DNA from: Fragilaria crotonensis | Taxonomy: Eukaryota > Bacillariophyta > Fragilariophyceae > Fragilariales > Fragilariaceae | Direction: 5' to 3' | Assembly (NCBI GenBank): GCA_022925895.1 | Contig: JAKSYS010000584.1 | Location: 1-40,317 of the forward strand | Length of the DNA stretch: 40,317 nucleotides | In this document: one piece after another, positions 19,507 through 29,276 of the stretch | How positions within the stretch are numbered: the first letter of the stretch is position 1 | Layout: each line of letters opens with the position of its first letter | Notes under the pieces: model-generated | Database searches by the model: none | What the model saw: the letters and a program-made list of their open reading frames with translations, nothing else | What the model was told of the DNA's origin: nothing | Translations under genes and position numbers: made by a program

Positions 19507-20990
19507 GGGTAGAGCAAGGGATCTGCAACTTTATGCACTCTTCTCGTTATCCTGAAGGGTCTTGAGGTCTTGATTTTCGAAGTGATCTGAATTAATGATC
19601 AGTCATCCGTGTTGTGAGTTCTTGGTTTTTGAATGTTTTTCAGCAGTCATTATGTTGTTGCCTCGATCTTTAATTCGTATATATGCTTGTTCAAGCGCCA
19701 TTATCTTCTGGAACACTGACAATTCTTCCAGGCACTGGCATTGTCGGCATTTTACTTAGCAAATCATTTCCCCGGTATGACAAAACACGGCGATTACTTC
19801 AGCCGTTAGACATTTTCCCTCAGAACTAGATGTGAGATGATAAAAAATATAAGATAGCTTCTGTTATGTACGGCTGGTAATACACGATGCCACCTTTGTC
19901 AGCCAACGGCCAAAAAATAGGTATTTGTTGCATACAGTGAGATTTATTTTTCATATGTTGGTACAACAGTACTCCAAGTACACAGAGAATAAGTATTTCC
20001 CCCGAAATGCTCAGGAAACGGTCTCATAGTATGTCATTAGTCTGAAGCGTCAGATGCTCGAGTCCTCAGCAAATATTCCGCGTATGTATGCAAATGACAT
20101 ATCTCATCTTGTTAACCGATGTTTTATTGGTTTGGCATAAATGCTATGTCCCGCTTGCACCCCGATTACGCCACATCCTGAGTCCTGAGCCAAATCTTAT
20201 GACAGCAGTGAACAGGAAACACGACACTGTCGATTTATTTTGCCCTTTCTGCCGAGAAGCGATGCATGTTCAAGCGCGTTGTACAATTCTCATCCACCGA
20301 GTCTTCTCGATATTGCAGTATCGCAGGCGTCACGCACCAGACTTCAGACAAACCAAATCAGTGCCACCTTCAACTACTCAACAATACAGCAAAATGTCCA
20401 TATCCAGAGGTGCGGGTCGTATCCGTGCGTATCGTAGTCCGCGACACCTGCCAGAATCAAGCATCTGTTTCTTTTCACATGGTGCGTTTCAGACACGACC
20501 AGGATTGCAATGGTATCAGTCATCTGTGTGAAGGCATCGAAGAATCGCACTAGATCACCAGTCATCTCACCATTTTAAGAGGCATTCTTCACGACGCCAC
20601 GATTGCGATTGCCGAGCCGATCAATTCACACTGATGACAGATACTCACGATTGTATTCACCGCCAAAAATGACTATTTCGTTCTGAGAAGTACATGTGAA
20701 TGTGGTCGACGCCAACTGAAGCTTGCTACCTGGCAGTAGTACTGAGTATTTCTTGAACGGACGAGGCATCGAGAATTGAGGTCTATCAGCTTCTTCGCAA
20801 ATTACACGCATTCGCATTATTGCTTCTGTTCATTAAGAATAGTGAAGGCATGCCTTGTGTTATCACGAACTCAAGTAGACATCTCATTTGAGTTCGTCGC
20901 TATATCCAGGTGGATGGATGGATCTGACCTTGAATCCATGATGAATGACCGAGTACAACTACGATACGGCCTATCTGGCCGCCGTAAATT
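19507..20990. other. Spacer
   Basis: No convincing gene. Overlapping plus-strand frames at 20088-20553 are mutually exclusive and motif-free. Occasional GTAC tracts occur (about 19967-19981 and 20735-20745). Confidence 0.5.
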
Positions 20991-21459
20991 GCGGCCCTGC
21001 CTGCCATTTATGGTTCGAAGCGGAGGATTGTGAGTGCAATCGAAAATGCGTCATCACGAATCTGCGAGGCCCTCTCATCGATCCCAGACGGATGTGGGCG
21101 TCGTGACGCTAGATTCGAATCTGCCTGGTGTACTATCTAGCTAGAGGAAGGATTGTGAGTGCAATCGAAAATGGATCATCACGAGTCTGCGAGGCCCTCT
21201 CATCGATACCAGACGGATGTGGGTGTCGTGAGTCGTGACGCTAGATTCGAATCTGCCTGGTATACTATCTGGAGGAAGGATTATGAGTGCAATCGAAAAT
21301 GCGTCATCACGCAGCCCTGCCTGCCATTCATGGTTCGAAGCGGAGGATTGTGAGTGCAACCGAAAATACGTCATCACGAGTCTGCGAGGCGCTCTCATCG
21401 ATACCATACGGATGTGGGCGTCGTGACGCTGGATTCGAATCTTCCTGGTATACTAGGAA
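20991..21459. repeat. Higher-order tandem repeat, about 125-bp unit
   Basis: A unit beginning AGGATTGTGAGTGCAATCG starts at 21024, 21149, 21277 (truncated and altered) and 21344. A separate 33-bp lead segment GCGGCCCTGCCTGCCATT... occurs at 20991 and again at 21311, so a block of about 320 bp has been duplicated with a partial unit between. Full units contain the palindrome AGATTCGAATCT (21111-21122 and 21243-21254) or a one-base variant. The unit has no conserved open frame. Confidence 0.85.
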
Positions 21460-21575
21460 GGATCTCTCACCCGTGTCGCTGGCGGTGCCAATCGTAGCAG
21501 AACCCAAAATCACCTACATAACCCAAGCCTTTGTTTTGGTAACTAGGAAATAGATTCATTGTTGGCTACACAGGT

Positions 21576-22339
21576 TTATTTCTTAGCCATCATTCTCTGG
21601 TAGAACTGAAGCTCACGTCCTTCCAAGACATATCCGTCACATCGTCCGGTTTGTCCAGGTCGGAGGTAATCTTGGCAAGCAAACGTCCAGAAGCAAACTG
21701 AGCGTCGACAAGTGGATCCAAGACGCGTTTGCTCTGTCGTGCCTTGATTTTGTCTTGAGAAAGTTGGCACTTGGAAGAGAGGTCAACCAACGCCGATTCC
21801 GTAGATGCCTTCTTCAAACCAAGCTTGATACCATAGTGCGACTCGTAATAACTCTTAAAAGGGTTTCCATCAATGACAACAATGGCTCCCTTCACAAGAG
21901 TCTTTGTACGCACCAACTCGTTGTTGGACGCGTTGTAGGCAACATCCAGCACACGGACCTTGCGGGTAGCAACCTCAGTTCCCCACGAAAAGTTACCAGT
22001 TTCGAGCTTGAGGGCACGGAACTTTGTTTCCTCCTCTGCAACGAACTTCGTGAATGCGAGGCTCACCAATCTTGGTCATGGCAGGTGGACGACCCAATTC
22101 GAACTTGCGCTTCTTGCGAAATTGGGCGCGACGACCTCCTGTTTCGCGGCGCTTGTGGCGACCTTCACGAGTAATACCCTGTGGACAAGGAGATGAGATT
22201 TGAGTTAGTTGATGCTGTCGGAGAGGAATATTCACGGACGAAAGGGACGATCGAGGAGGAGAGGAGGGGCAGAAGTATCATCAATCGTTCAAATCAACGC
22301 CATCGCGACGGTCAGACCCTCCCTTGTGGTTTTCACCAT
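21576..22339 (-). CDS. RPS8: 40S ribosomal protein eS8 (RPS8); frame-broken
   Basis: Family signatures are clear: [78 protein letters not shown] and [16 protein letters not shown], ending FYQRMMAKK. This is a structural protein of the small ribosomal subunit. The start is probably an ATG at 22339-22337 followed at once by an intron (22336-22179, donor GTGAAA, acceptor CCACAG), giving MGITREG; the donor is weak, so this start is tentative. Two breaks occur: near 22024, where about two bases are missing in an A-rich GGNKK codon run, and near 21662, where one C on the coding strand is missing. With these restored the product is about 202 residues, normal for eS8. An essential single-copy gene would not be expected to carry such breaks. 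Confidence 0.9.
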
Positions 22340-22908
22340 GAGGATTTTCGGATCCTTCTTGTCGCAGCTATCTCTCCCTCTCTGCTACTCCAAACGAACA
22401 CGACGACGTCCATTTCAATGATCTACTCCATTCAACAATTAACAGCGGCTGCGGGCACTGACCATCTTCTACTATTCCCGTCGGGTCTCGATGATATCAA
22501 CCTGTTGCAGGGATTTGCCGGTCGTGATGGTGGGGATGTCCCCACTTGTCGTGCATACTGAGTTCAACGTAGGCTGGAAAATCGAGAGGTAACAAGTAAT
22601 CTGTCGGGCTTCGTCCGTCTGCCACCAAACCGCTCGGTCAGTTTTGTCTCGTACAAATCATACTAGAATCCTCGTACAGGACGAATGACGCACAGGCAGT
22701 GCTACATGGTACAAAGGACGGACGTCAATGTCACGCAACCCCACACCTGTCGCCGCCTGTCGTCTGTGGACCCGAGGGGTTTCGAAGAACTTTGGCGGAG
22801 GTTGACCTGAACGTTGGAAATTGAGACGTATATAGTGTGTTACGAGACTTGCAACCCAACCTGACGTGTGTGAGGTTTTGAATTGTACTCCGAGTATAAA
22901 GCAACAAG
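22340..22908. promoter_or_regulatory. Shared divergent promoter region (RPS8 / eIF1A)
   Basis: Two translation genes are transcribed away from each other from a 569-bp interval, which suits coordinated expression. I see no sharply defined element beyond a purine/pyrimidine-rich tract near the RPS8 side (about 22362-22385, TCTCTCCCTCTCTG). Confidence 0.5.
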
Positions 22909-23500
22909 ATGCCAAAGCCAAAAGGTGAGCCACGTTCGTCTGAAAGTTTTGATGCCTTCTTGTTGAATTTGGAGACTTGAACAAGTTTGTATGGTACTGG
23001 AGTACTCTTACTGCATGGTGAATTCAGTGGTGGAGACGAACTTCTGAATACAGCGTAATACAACTCCAACTCACAATTCCGAAAACCGCATCTTAGGAAA
23101 TGGAGGAAAGAATCGAAGAAGAGGAAAGGGAGATGGTGAAGAATCCAAGCGTGAATTGGAATTCAAGGAGGACGGTCAAGAATACGCTCAAGTTGTGAAA
23201 ATGCTCGGAAATGGTCGCTGCGAATGCTACTGTTATGACGGAGTGACGCGACTGGGACACATTCGTGGAAAGATGAGAAAGAAGGTTTGGATTACTGCCG
23301 GAGATATCGTTCTGTGTGGTAAGCGCGAGTTCCAAGATGAGAAGGTGGATATCATACACAAATATTCAGCTGACGAGGCCAGGAACTTGAAGCAATACGG
23401 TGAACTTCCAGACTCGGCGAGAATTAACGAAACTGCCGTTGATATGGCCAATACGACTGCTGAGGAAGATGATATTGGTATTGACTTCGATGACATCTAG
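22909..23500 (+). CDS. EIF1A: Translation initiation factor eIF1A
   Basis: Exon 1 (22909-22924) encodes MPKPK plus one base. A 172-nt intron follows (GTGAGC donor, TCTTAG acceptor ending at 23096), then exon 2 (23097-23500). The 139-residue product starts [16 protein letters not shown], continues with the OB-fold core ([48 protein letters not shown]) and ends in the acidic tail [10 protein letters not shown]. All of these are diagnostic of eIF1A (human 144 residues). The factor binds the 40S subunit near the A site and promotes scanning and start-codon selection; the basic N-terminal and acidic C-terminal tails have known opposite effects on start selection. It is divergent from a 40S ribosomal protein gene. 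No frame damage is seen. Confidence 0.96.
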
Positions 23501-24527
23501 TCGGCGTAAGGCTAGCGACCGATTGGTGCTTGGGTTTTGGCTGTGTCCCATTCGAACAAGTACAGTAAAATTCTTATTTGAAACACCTACTCAAAATGCG
23601 ATCATTCGCCATTATTCACAACGCGGCACAACGCATAACCAATTATCCCCAGAGAGTTTTGACAATTGGATCTCTGTCTCGCTTGCAAGAAGTCTTTGCG
23701 ATCCATGATAGTGTTGAAATAGACTAGCCTGTAGCCTGTCACTAAACAGACAATTGACCAGGAAGCTCGATGAGTCGCAAAAGTTGCATACTTGAATTGA
23801 GACAGAAGCGGTGATGTGGGAGGAAGTGCTTTACCTCTTACCGTCGCTGACACCGAACGTACATGCGCCTTATACTGGTACCACGTTCGACCTGGGATGC
23901 GATTTAGGAACGCGTGGCAATTGACTTGAGCCATTGGTGAGCTGCACAGGACCTGGAGTCAAGAGTCGATTGGCCCTCTAGTCCTCTCCTCCGTGCAGCA
24001 GTTGCTATTTAGGAGTTGACTGCACAGTTGGAAGCCTTACTGGGGAGTACGGTCTTGGGGGAAACGCCAAAGAGGAAGAGTCCTGACATATCATGACGAC
24101 GAACTTGGAACAATCGGAGTTCAAATCCAGAAGAACTACAAGTTAGTTTTACCTCGTTACTGGTGCACGTCTACAATGATATTCACAAGTCCCCGTACCC
24201 CCAGTCACCGCCTAGAATGGCTTGTGCCATCACTTGACCTAAACTTTCCTTGAATCGAGCTTGGGCAGAGTTATCTTACTGATCCGCGGGAATACATTTT
24301 GCGTGTGCTGCTATTTCTGACTCTAAGACGCTCCGAATCGAAACACCCAAGACGTCAATGTCTCCGTACATTGGCTTCCTTTCAGCAATCTACCGACTGA
24401 AACTACCTCCATGAAAACCAACTTTTCATTTCAAACGCAGCATACTTTCTCATTCTTTACAACCGAATTCCATCCCTGTTGCGTATTTCTTCCATCCCTT
24501 ATTACTAGACTGAGAAATCGTTTTCGT
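23501..24527. other. Spacer between two convergent genes
   Basis: eIF1A ends at 23500 and the minus-strand Ycf34 gene ends at 24528, so both 3' regions lie here. I see no supported gene, repeat or RNA. A T-arm-like string GGAGTTCAAATCCAG near 24116-24130 has no tRNA fold around it. Confidence 0.5.
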
Positions 24528-25016
24528 TTACGGAGGAACAAAGTTTGGATTTGCAAGTCGAATCGCCTCTGGCATGTTACGAACCCAACAGCCTTTATCT
24601 TCAACAAAATCTTCGCACTCCACAACATCATATTCTAAACTCATTTCTGGTCTCATATCATAGACTGTTTCACCAATCAAAACGCCACTACCGGCAGCAG
24701 CGGCATTGGCCATGGCCTTGTATTCTTCTTCCTTGTGTTCCTGTCGCATGCGTTTTTCAATATCGTCTCTTCCGATAATGGGTTTCATGTGCACATTGAT
24801 AGTGGGAGATCCATTACGAGGTTCAAAGGTAGGATTGGCAGAAATGTGCGGTTGCTCGTGTTTTTCTTCCACAAAGTGGTAGGCGGCACAATTAGTCACA
24901 TACTTGCAATTCACGCAGATGCAAGGCAGTGATGATGAGATCCTCACGTGACGAACCGCATTGTGAAAGGAATGTGTGACAGTGACAAGAAGACTAAGGA
25001 TTGAAAGCGCTTTCAT
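24528..25016 (-). CDS. ycf34: Nuclear-encoded Ycf34-like protein with plastid presequence
   Basis: From the ATG at 25016 the protein has 162 residues. Residues 1-16 (MKALSILSLLVTVTHS) form a signal peptide followed by Phe17, the residue expected after the cleavage site of diatom plastid presequences. Then comes the Ycf34 signature: CICVNCKYVTNCAAYHFVEE with Cys32, 34, 37 and 43, and KHEQPHISANPTF. Ycf34 of cyanobacteria and plastids is reported to bind an Fe-S cluster through such cysteines and to affect photosynthetic electron transport. The C-terminal half (KRMRQEHKEEEYKAMA, then an Ala-rich hinge and an acidic tail with two further Cys) is long for the family and may be a diatom extension. 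The frame stays open upstream of 25016 without homology, so the ATG before the hydrophobic stretch is preferred. Likely an endosymbiotic gene transfer. Confidence 0.82.
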   Translation of the reverse strand: MKALSILSLLVTVTHSFHNAVRHVRISSSLPCICVNCKYVTNCAAYHFVEEKHEQPHISANPTFEPRNGSPTINVHMKPIIGRDDIEKRMRQEHKEEEYKAMANAAAAGSGVLIGETVYDMRPEMSLEYDVVECEDFVEDKGCWVRNMPEAIRLANPNFVPP

Positions 25017-25505
25017 GATGGCCTGCCCGACAAGAACTCTCGCAAAAGATGAGAGAATGATCTCTCCGACGATTGTTGGCTTGTTACGTTTTTGTTCCAA
25101 GATGCACTTTCTCCTCGGAGGGAACCCTTGAACAAGCAATACAGTAGCGTCCATGTGAAAGGAAGCAACGTACCGTGTAGAATGCACCTGGATCTCCGTA
25201 TACAATACACATTGGTGCAGTATCAGGTCTAATGAACAGTTTTCGGATGGTTTGCCGTTTACAGTACTACTGAGTACTAGTGCGTCGTAGGTCGTAGGTC
25301 GTAGGTCGTAGACTACACTTGCACTGTCCAAGTATTTGGGTGTTCTCGGCGTTCAAGGGACGTGTACCGTGTACTCAGTACCAATTTCCATTACACTCTT
25401 AGTAATACACATGTACTACTACCGGTAGAGCGTAGATCTGGGATTTGTATCTTCGAATCCCTGGGTGTCATCAAAAATCATTTCTAAATCAGTAAGATTG
25501 ATCTA
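25017..25505. other. Spacer between divergent Ycf34 and dehydrogenase genes
   Basis: This 489-bp interval lies between two divergent genes whose products both start with presequences, so it should contain both promoters. It holds the 7-bp tandem repeat at 25284-25311 and GTAC/ACCGGT tracts (about 25262-25280 and 25371-25430). Confidence 0.5.
25284..25311. repeat. Four perfect copies of GTCGTAG
   Basis: The heptamer GTCGTAG is repeated four times without interruption. No function is implied. Confidence 0.9.
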
Positions 25506-26303
25506 ATGTGGACGCTCTTCCTCACTTCTCTGCTCCTCTGGACAGTCCACTCTCTGAGTGCGGCAACTCCCAACAGCAAGCTCGTTGTCGTGACGGGTGG
25601 TGCTCGCGGTATTGGTAAGGCCACATGTTTGCTCCTTGCCGAGCGGGGATATCAAGTCGCAGTCAACTATCGCACAAATTCGGAATTGGCGGATCAGGTT
25701 GTGCAAGAAATCATCGATGCGGGAGGCAAGGCAGCGGCGTTTCAAGCAGATGTGTCGGATGAACAGCAGGTGATACAGCTATTTGATGACGTTTGTGCAC
25801 ATTTCGATGCGCTCCCCACCGGCCTCGTGAACAATGCCGGAATCATGGAGCCCATGGAGAAAGATCTACTAAAGGTTTCGACAGAGACGCTGGAAAATGA
25901 CTTCAAAGTGAACGCTATGGGTCCCTTCTTCTGTACCAAGGAGTTTGTTAAGCGATGCTCGACCAATAATGGAGGTGTTGGAGGATCCATCGTTTGTGTG
26001 TCATCAGTATCAGCTGAATCCGCACAAATACTTGCTTATGGCATGTCCAAAGCTGCATTGGAGGTCATGGTGACAGGATTGTCAAAAACTTTGCCTCTGG
26101 AAGGTATTCGGATCAACACTGTTGTACCTGGGTTGACCGATACCGGTTTAGCGTCACCTGAGATCATGGAGGTAATGAAAGGTTTCATTCCACTCAGGAG
26201 AGCTGGCAACCCAGCCGAAGTTGCTAAGGCTATTGAATTCCTCCTGTCGGACGAAAGTTCTTATTGCAGCGGTACCAAGATTCGGGTTGCTGGTGGGCTG
26301 TAG
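25506..26303 (+). CDS. Short-chain dehydrogenase/reductase (FabG-like) with N-terminal presequence
   Basis: The 265-residue protein has a hydrophobic leader (MWTLFLTSLLLWTVHS) before the classical SDR fold. The cofactor motif is TGGARGIG (residues 30-37). The structural NNAG is at 109-112, the active-site Asn at 136, Ser near 166 and YGMSK at 178-182; the C-terminus is GTKIRVAGGL. Classical SDRs of this kind oxidise or reduce alcohols and ketones with NAD(P)(H). Closest in pattern is FabG (3-ketoacyl-ACP reductase) or a related sugar/steroid SDR, and the substrate cannot be told. A basic residue in the glycine loop (GAR) and Arg56 after beta-strand 2 favour NADPH. The leader ends HS-L; Leu is tolerated after the cleavage site in some diatom plastid proteins, so plastid or secretory location are both possible. 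No frame damage is seen. Confidence 0.9.
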   Translation: MWTLFLTSLLLWTVHSLSAATPNSKLVVVTGGARGIGKATCLLLAERGYQVAVNYRTNSELADQVVQEIIDAGGKAAAFQADVSDEQQVIQLFDDVCAHFDALPTGLVNNAGIMEPMEKDLLKVSTETLENDFKVNAMGPFFCTKEFVKRCSTNNGGVGGSIVCVSSVSAESAQILAYGMSKAALEVMVTGLSKTLPLEGIRINTVVPGLTDTGLASPEIMEVMKGFIPLRRAGNPAEVAKAIEFLLSDESSYCSGTKIRVAGGL

Positions 26304-27417
26304 AGCGAGCATATCGCCAGGCCTCTTTCTGTTTATGTGAATACATCATTATACTTCACATACCGTTGACGCGTATAGTCGTGCGAGGAATGTCAACGTG
26401 ACGGATCCGTTGTATTCAAGAGACAGTAGTTTGCCGCTGTCTAAAGAAACAGTGTATCGATTGCGCACAAAAGCGCTTCTGGCATCTATTAAGTGCGAAC
26501 GTTACACGATGGACGTTCGCAAGAGTAGGTATGGTACGAAACTAACATTTTGGCAACGGCATGACCATCTCCCGAATGCTATTCGCCGTTTCCCTTACTC
26601 CAGTCTGATTTGACCGCCTCGACGCGTAGCCTTGCTCCAATATGGCTATGACATCATATATGGTGAATTGGCTGGCCAGATCCGATTAGGTTTCGACCCA
26701 AATATGTTTAAAATACTCGGAGTTCTCGGGGAACTCGAGTATGCATACACTTGTAGCTTGTACTCCAGTAGCTGCATGCACTGAGTTTTGTCATGGCGTA
26801 CGTCGTACCCAGTACGTACCAGGTACAGTACAGGTACCTTGTACGACCTCCAAACGGGTTGCAACTGTACCTCCGATAAAATAGACTCAAAATTGTGTCT
26901 GCTCGTAGAAACCAAGTACATGACTACTGGAGGTAAAGAATCCATGCAGAAAAGATGTGCGTATGCCGTATACAGCCCATCGTATAAATGATTCATCCTG
27001 CTGTGGCATATTCGTTTTGATGCCAACCATGCCAAAAAAAAGGAATCGTTTCGGTCATCGACTTGTGTTGCAATTCGATGTGCGTGGTGTCGGTTCGACT
27101 GGCAAATTCTTGCATTTACTGCGCTCTCGTGGTGGTGGTCTGTACTCCCCTCGAGTTGTTTAATGCGTGCTCGTCGTTTCAGTCTTCAGCATCGTCATCG
27201 ATCATCGAATCCAGATTCGAGGACAACCATCAGCAGCTTTAAGGTTGCGGAATCGCCTCCTTGTTGTTTGTGGTACGTGTTGCAGCCATTCTTGGTTTGT
27301 CGAATGAATACCGTGATGTAAAACATTTAAACACGATGTCTACTAACATACATATTCTACGCATTAGCACAGCCGACAAATCCTAATCGACGGTCCCATC
27401 GTTGTCGGCATTGATCT
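26304..27417. other. Spacer
   Basis: No supported gene. A GTAC/TACCAGGTAC-rich palindromic tract lies at about 26795-26845. The 18-mer shared with the spacer near 15.5 kb lies at about 26677-26694. Confidence 0.5.
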
Positions 27418-28260
27418 TTGCTATTTTGGGCGAGGATCTTGCTGATTTTTCTTTGCAGTGCTTGCATGTCTCTTTGCCGTGCATACACATGGTCTCTGCT
27501 CTGTGCATTTGTTGCATGTAACTCCATTCTGCTTCCTCGCAGCATCACCAAGACGAAGCCATTCAGCTTGCTTCTCCATCCATTTGTCATTGTTCGTTGC
27601 TTTCCGTGACTCACAAGCCAATGTCTCAGCTTCACCTTGCCTATCTCCAACTTTGCTCTACGATGACAAGCCGCTGCGGTGTATACCAGCATGCCTATGA
27701 TGCCTAACGGTTGTCGAATTCACATTGTTTGTCCAGCTCTGCCAACAGGTTGCGATGAAGCAAAGCAACTAAGATCGCATTCTTTTTGATGTCGTGTGGT
27801 TTCCAACCCCAGCTCGTGTCCTCCATCCTTTGACTTGCCATATTGACGGGCAAGAGATAAATCATCGCTCAATGGCTTCGCATCCTTTGACTTCTGCTTT
27901 TCTGGAGCCGGTGTTGTCGTTTATTGCTGGCACTGTGATCCCCGCTTTTGCAGGATGCTGTGCCTCGTGTCACGCGCCAGGCACCCCGGTTCGTTTGTCT
28001 TCATAACGAGACCGGGAAAAGTCCTCTGGTGCTTGTGTTTGTTTCCTGCTGCATTTTTGGTGTTCTCAACATCACGTAATGCTTCCAGCTGTGCCGCAGA
28101 CAGCCAGGACCCAAGCCTTCCACCGCGTGAACACTTTCCTGGCAACAGTCTTGCAAAACAAGAACATATTGTCGTCCGGTGGGTTTGATTGCAGTTTGAG
28201 AATCCTTTGTACAGTATTTGGCTGCCGGCGGTGTTGTCAAGTTAGTAGCCAACAATGTTT
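27418..28260 (-). pseudogene. Degenerate coding tract, identity unknown
   Basis: On the minus strand, several short frames in succession have protein-like composition: FCKTVARKVFTRWKAW, then LSAAQLEALRDVENTKNAAG, then SWGWKPHDIKKNAILVALLH, and finally a Lys/Cys-rich end with CNKCTEQRPCVC. They occupy successive frames, as in a broken gene. I do not recognise the family; the Cys pairs could bind zinc. It lies 250 bp from an inverted-repeat element and may be a mobile-element remnant. The opposite strand also has open frames here, so coding direction is uncertain. Confidence 0.3.
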
Positions 28261-28511
28261 ATTAACATCGTGCCTTCCATTCTGCCTCTATACTTTGTCG
28301 GTTGTTATGGAACTCCGCATACCTTGCTTTCTTCTCTCCTCACTGCATGCTCTGAGCAACGCGCAACCATGTCGCCACCATCATGTATTGTCAAGCAAGG
28401 AGAGGGACGTTCAATGATTGTTGTGTCGTTGTGGTCATGATAAGGCATACGCCGCGCGCCGTAGGTTTTCGTGTGAACAAAGGATTGGATTTATGGATGG
28501 ACATGCTCTAG

Positions 28512-29276
28512 CTAGTGTCTAAAGGCCCGGACCACTTGCCTTAATTAACCCTGTCACTTGCCTTAATTAACCCCGTCATTTTCGTACGTGTGCAAGACGC
28601 TTTTCTGTACATTTTATACTACGGGCCACTGGAAAAATACTCTGTTTGCACTCATCAATGTGATAAGATAATGACACTTATCTGCATTCATTTGATCCAT
28701 TTTCCTCTTTATTTAACTTTGTGGAAATCAGGGATGTGGAAAAATGCTCGATACTTTATTTTTTCATCCCAAATCAGTCTCTGACTACAGGTACGCAATC
28801 TTGCGTAGCACTTGGTACATGTTCTACGTAAGATCAAAACAGCTTTTTTATTTTTGTAAGTCCATTTTCATTCAATTCTACAATGTCGTGTTGAGACTTT
28901 GAGAGAAACATGCTGAGTGATTGATGTCCGACAGCCTCGAGAATCATTTCGGCCACGTTTGAGCTTAATTGGATTTGAACATCGTGAGCTGTGGAGGATG
29001 TGATGTCATGGTCAAAATGAACGATGAAATTACACGCATATTTTTTAGCTCAAGATTTTGTTTAATAACTGTATAACAAACAACATTGAGCTATTGCCTA
29101 CATAGGCCATGCAACCTGTCAGTGTTCCAAGGAGATAGGCCAAGTCTGGAGTCCGATGGACATCGGATAAGATAAGGGAAGCATTTCGAGAATCAAAACA
29201 TGGGTTAATTAACCCCAAATGGGGTTAATTAACCCCAAATGGGGTTAATTAACCCCGTCGGGCCTTTAGACACTAG
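28512..29276. mobile_element. Inverted-repeat DNA element with TTAATTAACCCC repeats
   Basis: The ends are an exact 18-bp inverted repeat: CTAGTGTCTAAAGGCCCG at 28512-28529 and its reverse complement at 29259-29276. Inside the left end are two copies of CACTTGCCTTAATTAACCC (28533 and 28555). Inside the right end are three 20-bp units GGGGTTAATTAACCCCAAAT (the first copy imperfect, about 29201-29256). Because the outermost bases are palindromic, the target duplication could be CTAG (4 bp) or TA (2 bp, as in Tc1/mariner). The 765-bp interior has no transposase, so it would be a non-autonomous element. Confidence 0.8.

Noticed and set aside
20088..20553. Three overlapping plus-strand frames of 65-147 codons
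   Set aside because: They are mutually exclusive readings of the same DNA, without motifs or start context to choose between them.
22181..22561. Plus-strand frame over the RPS8 5' region
   Set aside because: It is the shadow of the RPS8 intron and leader, with no recognisable domain.
24110..24180. T-arm-like GGAGTTCAAATCCAG suggesting a tRNA
   Set aside because: No matching acceptor, D-arm or anticodon stem could be formed with the sequence around it.
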